Source of the DNA: DASSUC01 sp035649895
GTDB lineage: Bacteria; Actinomycetota; Actinomycetes; Mycobacteriales; Micromonosporaceae
DNA: 7,134 nt
Assembly: GCA_035649895.1 (NCBI GenBank)
Contig: DASRIS010000055.1
Coordinates: 1-7,134 of the forward strand
Reading direction: 5' to 3'
In this document: positions 1 through 5,812 of the stretch, in pieces
Layout of the letters: every line of letters begins with the position of its first letter
Numbering within the stretch: position 1 is the stretch's first letter
Made by a program: the position numbers and the translations under genes
The notes under the pieces: model-generated
Database searches by the model: none
Seen by the model: only the letters and a program-made list of their open reading frames with translations
What the model was told of the DNA's origin: nothing

Positions 1-1
1 G

Positions 2-802
2 GTTGTGGTCTCGACAACCCATCAACCTACGAGAAGGGGCCCTTCTGTCTCCCAGCCGACACGGCCACTATTCGCGACTACGACACGTAACCAAGTTCGG
101 ACTGTGTGCAGTCGGGTCCTCACTGCGGAAGAGCCGCACCCGTCCGACTTCGACGGGTTCCTCCGCGCGCTCAAGGACTGCGATGTGCCGCCAAAGAACC
201 TGGTCGCCGACGACTCGGTCAACCGCTACATGGCGAACCCCAGCCTACGCGCCAGTGCCCCGAGCAACGTGCCGCTGGTATATGTGTCGAAGGCCGCGAT
301 GGCCACCTGCGACGCGCTGCAAGCTGCCACCGAAGAAAACCGCAGAAGCTTCCTCGCCTCGGTCCGCGCCGACCAACTGCTCGACCCGCCACGATGCCGC
401 CCAGAAACCAACGAGCCAGTCGGTGAACGGGTCGGTCTCGCCTACGACGCAGCAGACCTGATGGTCAAGGCGGTCGAAAGCATCGCCGCCCAGCTACGCT
501 ACCGCAACTCCCAGCCCTGGGACCCGTCAGCCATCAGACCAATTACCGTATACATCGAGGCACAGCGCCTCGCGGAGCACGGCTTCCATGGCGTCACCGG
601 GCTGATCCAGTTCCGCCGCGACTCTGGAATACCCAACGGCAGAAGACTCTCCCTCATGCGGGTGGAACATATAACCGACACCGGGACGGCACCGAAGCAG
701 GTCTACTGGTGTGAGACCAGCACCCCCGACGTGGCGCCTCCGTCGAGCGACAAGGACATGCTCAATTCGGAGTGCTGGCCGCCATCCCAGCGTCGGAAGT
801 AA
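2..802 (+). CDS. Type 1 periplasmic-binding-protein-like (ABC substrate-binding-like) protein, 5' partial or truncated
   Basis: The frame is open to the left edge; the first in-window start codon is GTG at 5, giving 265 residues ending in TAA at 800-802. Numbered from that GTG, residues 48-105 (DFDGFLRALKDC, then ADDSVNRYMAN and VPLVYVSKAA..TC..L) and 142-220 (RVGLAYDAADLMVKAV, then GFHGVTGLIQF...G) resemble the second lobe and closing hinge of Leu/Ile/Val-type substrate-binding domains. Actinomycetes carry many such domains, some at the C-terminus of larger multidomain proteins. No signal peptide, lipobox or membrane segment is visible, so either the N-terminal part lies upstream or this is a remnant. 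Residues 1-45 do not look like the expected preceding lobe. Base composition is visibly less G+C-rich than the other genes, with rare codons such as ATA (629-631, 671-673) and tandem AGA AGA (641-646), suggesting recent acquisition or weak expression. The family call rests on motif recognition; ligand and role are unknown. Confidence 0.6.
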   Translation, partial: VVVSTTHQPTRRGPSVSQPTRPLFATTTRNQVRTVCSRVLTAEEPHPSDFDGFLRALKDCDVPPKNLVADDSVNRYMANPSLRASAPSNVPLVYVSKAAMATCDALQAATEENRRSFLASVRADQLLDPPRCRPETNEPVGERVGLAYDAADLMVKAVESIAAQLRYRNSQPWDPSAIRPITVYIEAQRLAEHGFHGVTGLIQFRRDSGIPNGRRLSLMRVEHITDTGTAPKQVYWCETSTPDVAPPSSDKDMLNSECWPPSQRRK

Positions 803-818
803 CGTTCGCGAGAGCCAA

Positions 819-856
819 CACCGCCCGGCGGCGCGCTGGCGTGCTACCGGGCGGTG
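819..856. terminator. Candidate bidirectional terminator between convergent genes
   Basis: CACCGCCCGG (819-828) and CCGGGCGGTG (847-856) are perfect 10-bp inverted repeats around an 18-nt loop, which can itself pair partly (GCGCGC against GCGTGC). The hairpin sits in the 68-nt gap between the stop of the plus-strand gene at 802 and the stop of the minus-strand deacetylase at 871, so it could end transcripts from both sides. There is no T-tract, as is common for hairpins in high-G+C actinomycetes. The inverted repeat is seen directly; terminator function is inferred from position. Confidence 0.6.
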
Positions 857-870
857 AGACGGTGCCGGTG

Positions 871-2481
871 TCAGCCGGTCAGGGCCTTGAGCGTGACGAA
901 GCTGTAGCCGCGGGCGCGGAACCCGTCGATGATCTGCGGGAGCGCCGCGGCGTCGAGCGTGGTGCCGTCGTCCGGGTTCGAGCCCACGTGCATCAGCACG
1001 ATGCAGCCGGGCTGTGCGGCGGCCAGCACCCGGTTGACCACCGACTGCGTGCTCTGGCCACCGGACGTGCCCTGCCACCCCAGCGAGTCGACGGTCCACC
1101 GCACCGGCACGTAGCCCAGCGAGTTGACGATCGAGATGGTCCGGGTGTCCCGGTCGCCGTACGGGAACCGGAACAGCGGGCGGGTCTCACCGCCGTTGGC
1201 GAGCAGGACCGAGCGTTGCGCGGTGAGCACCTGCGCCCGTACCTGGTCGTCGGTGAGGGCGGGTAGGTGCGGATGGGTGTCGGTGTGGTTGCCCAGCCGG
1301 AACCCGGCCACCCCGACCTCGTTGGCCTGCGCCGGGAAGGCCCGCACCCAGCTACCGGTGAGGAAGAAGGTCGCCGGGACGTTCCTGCGGGCCAGCGTGG
1401 TACGGATCGACGCCAGGCCGTTGGCGTTGCCGCCCGCGTCAAAGGTCAGCGCGATCACCTTCGAGGTGGTGGGAATCCTGGTCCAGTCGGTGCCGAGCTG
1501 CCCCGACGCTGGCGGCGGGTGCGCCGCCGGTGCCCACGCCCGGGCGAACCCGGACCAGGTGCCACCCCGCAGCATCTGCGTGTAGACGGCGTTGTCCGTG
1601 CCTCGTACGGCCACGTCGATGCCGCCGGCCGCGGTCCGGGTCGCCGCCGGGGCGTCGATGAGCACCCCACCCAGGCTGCGCCAGCCGGTGAACGAGCCGG
1701 TCGAGCTCTCGTTGCGGTAGAGCCGGTTGTCGGTGCCCCGGACGAAGACAAAGGCACCGGTGCCGCCCGGTGTGACGGTGGCCACTGGGGCGGTGTAGGT
1801 GCGGCCGCCTAGGGAGGTCCACGACGACCAGGCGCCGGCGGCCAGGGTCCGGCGGTAGACCACGCGGTCGGCCCAGGCAACGTAGACGTCGATGCGTCCG
1901 GCTGCGAAGGCGACCGCGGCCGGGCCGGTCACCAGGGTCCCGCCCAGGCTGGTCCACGGTGACCAGGTCCCGCCCGGCAGCAGCGTGCGGGTGTAGAGCC
2001 GGTCGTCGTAGCCGCGGACGAAGAGGTCGAGCCGGCCGTCGGGCGCGCCGGTGACCGCCGGGGCCGCGGACAGGACGCCGCCCAGGCTGTGCCATGACCC
2101 CCAGGAGCCCTGCGTGGAGATCCTCAGCCATAGGGCGCTGTCGGTGCCCCGGACGGCCACGGCGAGCTTGCCGGAGCCGGCCGCCGCCACCGCTGGCGCG
2201 CCGACGAGCACGCCGCCGAGCGGGCTCTGCGCCGACCAGACTCCGTTGGTGAAGGTCCGCAGGTAAGCAGCGTCGTCCTGGCCGCGGTAGACGGCGAGGG
2301 TGGAACCGTCGGAGCGGGCGGCGAGCGCGACCGCGGACGTGGCCGCCTGGTCGCTGGCGACCGCCAGCGCCTGCTGGGCGGCAGCGGTGGCCAGCGCCTG
2401 CCGGGCGGTCGACCCGGCCGGCAGGCCGAAGACAGCAAGTACGAGAACAACGGCGAAAACTAGACGAGATAGGCGAAGCAT
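871..2481 (-). CDS. Secreted polysaccharide deacetylase (NodB/CE4) with N-terminal six-blade lectin-like beta-propeller
   Basis: This 536-residue protein starts at ATG 2481, with AGAAGG six bases upstream. Residues 1-27 form a signal peptide (basic start, hydrophobic stretch, PAGSTA region). Residues ~48-316 are six repeats of about 45 residues, several carrying SLGG at blade ends (131-135, 177-181, 222-226, 268-272) and VRGTD(N/S)xLY strands. This is the pattern of PLL-like fucose-binding or tachylectin-type propellers, probably for glycan binding. A proline-rich linker (~318-328) leads to a NodB domain, ~340-534, with motif 1 TFDAGG (346-351), motif 2 HTDTH (399-403, zinc His399 and His403), motif 3 RFPYG (438-442), motif 4 DSLGW (465-469) and motif 5 LMH (496-498, His498). 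CE4 enzymes remove N- or O-acetyl groups from chitin, peptidoglycan or xylan; the substrate here is unknown. The second metal-binding Asp of motif 1 is Ala349. It acts outside the cell, probably on wall or environmental glycans. Confidence 0.9.
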   Translation of the reverse strand: MLRLSRLVFAVVLVLAVFGLPAGSTARQALATAAAQQALAVASDQAATSAVALAARSDGSTLAVYRGQDDAAYLRTFTNGVWSAQSPLGGVLVGAPAVAAAGSGKLAVAVRGTDSALWLRISTQGSWGSWHSLGGVLSAAPAVTGAPDGRLDLFVRGYDDRLYTRTLLPGGTWSPWTSLGGTLVTGPAAVAFAAGRIDVYVAWADRVVYRRTLAAGAWSSWTSLGGRTYTAPVATVTPGGTGAFVFVRGTDNRLYRNESSTGSFTGWRSLGGVLIDAPAATRTAAGGIDVAVRGTDNAVYTQMLRGGTWSGFARAWAPAAHPPPASGQLGTDWTRIPTTSKVIALTFDAGGNANGLASIRTTLARRNVPATFFLTGSWVRAFPAQANEVGVAGFRLGNHTDTHPHLPALTDDQVRAQVLTAQRSVLLANGGETRPLFRFPYGDRDTRTISIVNSLGYVPVRWTVDSLGWQGTSGGQSTQSVVNRVLAAAQPGCIVLMHVGSNPDDGTTLDAAALPQIIDGFRARGYSFVTLKALTG

Positions 2482-2487
2482 GGCACA

Positions 2488-2493
2488 CCTTCT
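2488..2493 (-). promoter_or_regulatory. Ribosome binding site of the deacetylase
   Basis: On the minus strand AGAAGG lies six bases before the ATG at 2481. It is the clearest Shine-Dalgarno sequence in the window and fixes the deacetylase start, which also gives a complete signal peptide. Confidence 0.6.
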
Positions 2494-2498
2494 CTACC

Positions 2499-2515
2499 GT
2501 TATAAAACTCTAGTT
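2499..2515 (-). promoter_or_regulatory. Possible -10 box with short palindrome upstream of the deacetylase
   Basis: An AT-rich patch stands out from the G+C-rich surroundings. On the minus strand TATAAC (2504-2499) fits a sigma-70-type -10 box, about 18 bases before the ATG at 2481. Next to it is the short inverted repeat AACT-N2-AGTT (2506-2515). No convincing -35 hexamer is seen at 17-18 bp spacing (GCCCTA lies there). If used, transcription would start near 2493, leaving a leader of about 12 nt that barely contains the AGAAGG ribosome site. Treat it as a candidate only. Confidence 0.3.
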
Positions 2516-2584
2516 CGACGATAGGGCCGCCCAGCCCCGCGCCCCAGAGCCGAACGGCCCACAGCCGCCACTGACCCGCCCTAC

Positions 2585-2612
2585 GAGCGGGTCATCCCGA
2601 GCGGGTCATCCC
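2585..2612. repeat. Perfect 14-bp tandem duplication across the fumC stop codon
   Basis: GAGCGGGTCATCCC occurs at 2585-2598 and again immediately at 2599-2612. On the minus strand the unit spans the end of fumC. Because 14 is not a multiple of three, the second copy is read in a new frame and supplies the TGA stop now used (2594-2592). With one copy, the frame would end as LGMTRS followed by TAG instead of LGMTRSG followed by TGA. Confidence 0.9.
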
Positions 2613-3980
2613 CAGCACGTCCAGCGCCTTGTCGAGCTCTGCCTCGGTGATCCGGCCGGCCGCGACGTGCCCGCGCTCGACCACCACCTGGCGGATCGAC
2701 TTGCCCTCGGCAAGGGCCTGCTTGGCGACTGCCGCCGCCTCGTCGTAGCCGAGCACCCGGTTGAGCGGCGTGACGATCGCCGGCGAGCCCTCCGCGTACG
2801 CCCGCGCCACGTCCGCGTTGGCGGCGAGCCCGGCCACGCAGCGGTCGGCCAGCAGCCGGCTCGCCGCGGCCAGCAGCCGGATGGACTCGAGCAGGTTGCG
2901 GGCCATCACCGGCAGCATCACGTTGAGCTCGAAGTCGCCCTGCGAGCCGGCGAAGGCCACGGCCGCGTCGTTGCCGACCACCTGGGCGCAGACCTGGCGC
3001 ACCGACTCGCACACGACCGGGTTCACCTTGCCGGGCATGATGCTCGACCCGGGCTGGAGGTCTGGGATGCGCAGCTCCCGCAGGCCGGCCCGGGGTCCCG
3101 AGCCCATCCAGCGCAGGTCATTGGCGATCTTGTAAAGACCCACCGCGATGGTACGCAGCTGGCCGCTCGCCTCGACTAAGCCGTCCCGCGCGCCCTGCGC
3201 CTCGAAGTGGTTGTGCGCCTCGGTGAGCGGGAGCCCGGTCTCCTCGCGCAGCCGGGCGATGACCCGCTCAGCGAACCCGGGTGGCGCGTTCAGGCCGGTG
3301 CCGACCGCGGTGCCGCCGAGGGGCAGCTCGGCCAGCCGGGGCAGGGTCGACATCAGCCGCTCCACGCCGTAGCGGGCCTGTGCCGCGTACCCGGAGAGCT
3401 CCTGGCCCAGGGTGACCGGCGTGGCGTCCATCAGGTGCGTCCGGCCGGCCTTGACCACCTCGGCGAGCTCGACCCCCTTCGCCTCCAGCGCGGCCGCCAG
3501 GTGCCGCAGCGCCGGCACCAGGTCGTGCACCACCGCCGCGGTCGCGGCCAGGTGGATCGATGAGGGGAACACGTCGTTCGACGACTGCGACGCGTTGACG
3601 TGGTCGTTCGGGTGCACCGGCTGGCCCAGTGCGGCCGAGGCGAGGGACGCGATCACCTCGTTGGCGTTCATGTTGGACGAGGTGCCCGACCCGGTCTGGA
3701 ACACGTCGATCGGGAACTGGTCGTCGTGGCGGCCCTCGGCCACCTGCGCGGCCGCGGCCTGGATCGCCTCGGCCAGGTCCGCGGCGATCACCCCCAGCTC
3801 CGCGTTGACGGCCGCGGCCGCCCCCTTGACCTGGGCCAGGGCCCGTACGTGCGCCGGCTCCAGCCCGCGGCCGGAGACCGGGAAGTTCTCCACCGCCCGC
3901 TGGGTCTGCGCCCGCCACAGGGCATCGACCGGGACGTGTACCTCACCCATCGTGTCGCGCTCGACGCGGAAGTCACCCAC
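2592..3980 (-). CDS. fumC: Fumarate hydratase class II (aspartase/fumarase superfamily)
   Basis: FumC reversibly hydrates fumarate to L-malate in the TCA cycle as a cytoplasmic homotetramer without metal cofactor. From GTG at 3980 the protein has 462 residues, close to the roughly 465 of E. coli FumC. The start puts ten residues before MGEVHVP, matching the E. coli N-terminus; the frame continues further upstream into the preceding gene, so longer starts are unlikely, and ATG at 3950 is the alternative. No good Shine-Dalgarno precedes either. Key features: TGSGTSSNMNANEVI (96-110), HPNDHVNASQSSND (123-136), GRTHLMDA (179-186) with catalytic His182, and the signature GSSIMPGKVNP (311-321) with Ser312, Lys318 and Asn320, which correspond to E. 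coli His188, Ser318, Lys324 and Asn326. It begins 46 nt after the class I fumarase ends, so co-transcription is likely. Oddities: Leu268 is encoded by TTA (3179-3177), and a 14-bp duplication lies over the stop codon. Confidence 0.97.
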   Translation of the reverse strand: MGDFRVERDTMGEVHVPVDALWRAQTQRAVENFPVSGRGLEPAHVRALAQVKGAAAAVNAELGVIAADLAEAIQAAAAQVAEGRHDDQFPIDVFQTGSGTSSNMNANEVIASLASAALGQPVHPNDHVNASQSSNDVFPSSIHLAATAAVVHDLVPALRHLAAALEAKGVELAEVVKAGRTHLMDATPVTLGQELSGYAAQARYGVERLMSTLPRLAELPLGGTAVGTGLNAPPGFAERVIARLREETGLPLTEAHNHFEAQGARDGLVEASGQLRTIAVGLYKIANDLRWMGSGPRAGLRELRIPDLQPGSSIMPGKVNPVVCESVRQVCAQVVGNDAAVAFAGSQGDFELNVMLPVMARNLLESIRLLAAASRLLADRCVAGLAANADVARAYAEGSPAIVTPLNRVLGYDEAAAVAKQALAEGKSIRQVVVERGHVAAGRITEAELDKALDVLGMTRSG

Positions 3981-4026
3981 CCCGCTATCGTGCCTCGGGT
4001 CCGTCCACCCCGCGCGGCCCGCCCGG

Positions 4027-5694
4027 TTAGCGCGGGCCGCCTGGCCCGCCGACCGTGAGCACCGGCTGGGCGGTCTGCGCGTAGAAGTCGTTGCCCTTGT
4101 CGTCCACGACGACGAACGCGGGGAAGTCAACCACCTCGATGCGCCAGACCGCCTCCATGCCGAGCTCCGGGTACTCCAGCACCTCCACCTTGCGGATGCA
4201 GTCCTGTGCCAGCCGGGCCGCCGGGCCGCCGACCGAGCCCAGGTAGAACCCGCCGTGGCGCTGGCAGGCCCGGGTCACCTGCGCCGACCGGTTGCCCTTG
4301 GCCAGCATCACCAGCGAGCCGCCGGCCGCCTGGAACCGCTCCACATAGGAGTCCATCCGGCCGGCCGTGGTCGGGCCGAAGCTGCCGGACGCGTACCCCT
4401 GCGGGGTCTTCGCCGGTCCCGCGTAGTAGACCGCGTGGTCGCGCAGGTACGCCGGCACCGGCTCGCCGGCGTCGAGCCGCTCGGCGATCTTCGCGTGCGC
4501 GATGTCGCGGGCGACGACCAGCGGGCCGGTCAGCGACAGCCGCATCCTGACCGGATACCGCGACAGCTGGGCCCGGATGTCGGCCATCGGCCGGTCCAGG
4601 TCCACCCGGACCGGCTCGTCGATGCCGAGCGCGGCGTCGGTGACGTCGGGCAGGAAGCGGGCCGGGTCGGTCTCCAGCCGCTCCAGGTAGGCGCCGGTCG
4701 CGTCGATCCTGCCGCGGGCCTGGCGGTCGGCGGAGCAGGACACCGCGATCGCCACCGGGCAGGAGGCCCCGTGCCGCGGCAGCCGCACCACCCGCACGTC
4801 ATGGCAGAAGTACCGGCCGCCGAACTGGGCGCCGATGCCGAACTGCCGGGTGAGCTCAAGCACCTCGGCCTCCAGCGCCAGGTCACGGAAGCCGTGCGCG
4901 AGCGGTGAGCCGGCGGTCGGCAGCGCGTCCAGGTACTTCGCCGACGCGTACTTGGCGGTCTTGAGGGCGTGCTCGGCCGAGGTCCCGCCGACCACGATGG
5001 CCAGGTGGTACGGCGGGCACGCGCTGGTGCCGATCAGGCGCAGCTTCTCCCCCAGGAAGGCGCGCATCCGCGCCGGGTTCAGCAGCGCCTTGGTCTCCTG
5101 GTAGAGGAAGGACTTGTTGGCCGAGCCACCGCCCTTGGCCATGAAGAGGAAGTGGTACTCGTCGTCGCCCTCGGCGTAGATCTCGATCTGGGCCGGCAGG
5201 TTGCTGCCGGTGTTGCGCTCCTCCCACATGGTCAGCGGGGCGAGCTGCGAGTAGCGCAGGTTCAGCTTCGTGTACGCGTCGAACACGCCGCGGGCGACCG
5301 CCTCGGCGTCCCGACCGTCGGTGAGCACGTGCCGCCCGCGCTTGCCCATGACGATCGCGGTCCCGGTGTCCTGGCACATCGGCAGCACCCCGCCGGCCGC
5401 GATGTTCGCGTTGCGAAGCAGGTCCAGCGCGACGAAGCGGTCGTTCGGCGAGGCCTGCGGGTCGTCCACGATCCCGCGCAGCTGGGCCAGGTGCGCCGGC
5501 CGGAGGTAGTGCGCGATGTCGTGCATGGCCTCGGCGGTCAGCGCGGTGAGCAGCTCGGGCGCCACGGTCAGGAACCGCCGCCCACCAGGGCCACCGACAA
5601 CCTCGACGCCGTCGGCGGTCACCGGCCGGTACTCGGTGGTGTCCGGGCCCAAGGGCAGCAGCGGAGCGTAGCCGAACTCAGAGGTGCCGGTCAT
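4027..5694 (-). CDS. Fumarate hydratase class I, iron-sulfur dependent (single-chain FumA/FumB type)
   Basis: This enzyme carries out fumarate to L-malate hydration using an oxygen-labile 4Fe-4S cluster. The protein has 555 residues from ATG at 5694, the normal size for the fused single-chain form (alpha domain first, beta domain at the C-terminus). Cluster cysteines are Cys107 (PMCQDTG), Cys226 (TSACPPYH) and Cys320 (AVSCSADRQ); from memory they sit at a constant offset of 26 from Cys133, Cys252 and Cys346 of the Leishmania major enzyme. Active-site candidates include Asp109, His308 (RHGASCP), Thr442 and Arg446 in SGSFGPTTAGRMD, and Lys466 (AKGNRS). I chose ATG 5694 because MTGTSEFGYAPLLPLGPD resembles known actinobacterial N-termini; the upstream in-frame GTG at 5727 adds only 11 unlikely residues. 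No Shine-Dalgarno is visible, so a leaderless or weakly initiated message is possible. fumC follows 46 nt downstream. The 90-nt upstream gap contains GACC-N4-GGTC repeats. fumA or fumB naming is a matter of convention. Confidence 0.96.
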   Translation of the reverse strand: MTGTSEFGYAPLLPLGPDTTEYRPVTADGVEVVGGPGGRRFLTVAPELLTALTAEAMHDIAHYLRPAHLAQLRGIVDDPQASPNDRFVALDLLRNANIAAGGVLPMCQDTGTAIVMGKRGRHVLTDGRDAEAVARGVFDAYTKLNLRYSQLAPLTMWEERNTGSNLPAQIEIYAEGDDEYHFLFMAKGGGSANKSFLYQETKALLNPARMRAFLGEKLRLIGTSACPPYHLAIVVGGTSAEHALKTAKYASAKYLDALPTAGSPLAHGFRDLALEAEVLELTRQFGIGAQFGGRYFCHDVRVVRLPRHGASCPVAIAVSCSADRQARGRIDATGAYLERLETDPARFLPDVTDAALGIDEPVRVDLDRPMADIRAQLSRYPVRMRLSLTGPLVVARDIAHAKIAERLDAGEPVPAYLRDHAVYYAGPAKTPQGYASGSFGPTTAGRMDSYVERFQAAGGSLVMLAKGNRSAQVTRACQRHGGFYLGSVGGPAARLAQDCIRKVEVLEYPELGMEAVWRIEVVDFPAFVVVDDKGNDFYAQTAQPVLTVGGPGGPR

Positions 5695-5702
5695 GGACAG
5701 GC

Positions 5703-5708
5703 AGCGTA
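5703..5708 (-). promoter_or_regulatory. Possible -10 box for a near-leaderless class I fumarase transcript
   Basis: On the minus strand TACGCT (5708-5703) fits the TANNNT pattern of actinobacterial -10 boxes and lies eight bases before the ATG at 5694. Transcription would then start within about two bases of the start codon, which would agree with the absence of a Shine-Dalgarno. No good -35 box is seen. The six-base motif is weak evidence on its own. Confidence 0.25.
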
Positions 5709-5754
5709 CCGAGCCGTCCCAGCTCACGATCCACCCGCGGCTCAGCGCACAGTC

Positions 5755-5812
5755 GACCGGTAGGTCAGCCCGCGGACCCGTAGGTCAGCTCGCGATCGAC
5801 CCGTGGGTCAGC
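5755..5812. repeat. Three near-identical 15-bp units containing GACC-N4-GGTC palindromes, upstream of the class I fumarase
   Basis: The unit GACC(G/C)GT(A/G)GGTCAGC occurs at 5755-5769, 5775-5789 and 5798-5812, with start-to-start distances of 20 and 23 bp. Only two of 15 positions vary. Each unit has an inverted repeat core, GACC-N4-GGTC; in the third the arms extend to GACCC-GT-GGGTC. The first two copies match further, to a 20-bp period ending CGCG. The first lies in the gap before the class I fumarase, the second covers the stop codon of the propeller gene, and the third is inside its last codons. Near two-turn spacing and position 61-119 bp before the fumarase ATG fit an operator array; replication slippage at a gene end would explain it equally well. 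Confidence 0.75.

Noticed and set aside
1439..2488. Minus-strand open frame (349 codons) overlapping the deacetylase in another frame
   Set aside because: The translation is Arg/Pro/Gly-rich with no fold-like pattern, while the overlapping frame has a signal peptide, regular propeller blades and all NodB motifs.
2524..2560. Possible terminator after fumC: GGGCCG (2524-2529) pairing with CGGCCC (2555-2560)
   Set aside because: The stem is only 6 bp with a 25-nt loop and no T-run, which is easily found by chance at this base composition.
3981..4130. N-terminal extension of FumC by 50 residues to a start at 4130
   Set aside because: The extension lies inside the class I fumarase gene, has an Arg/Ser/Thr-rich shadow-like sequence, and starting at GTG 3980 reproduces the usual FumC N-terminus.
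3412..4908. Long plus-strand open frame (498 codons) across both fumarase genes
   Set aside because: It is antisense to two clearly conserved enzymes. Its translation is rich in Arg, Ala, Gly and Pro with no domain pattern, as expected of the mirror frame of a G+C-rich gene.
5695..5727. Eleven-residue N-terminal extension of the class I fumarase from GTG 5727
   Set aside because: The extra residues do not resemble fumarase N-termini. A GGTGGA lies only two bases before the GTG, too close to act as a ribosome site.
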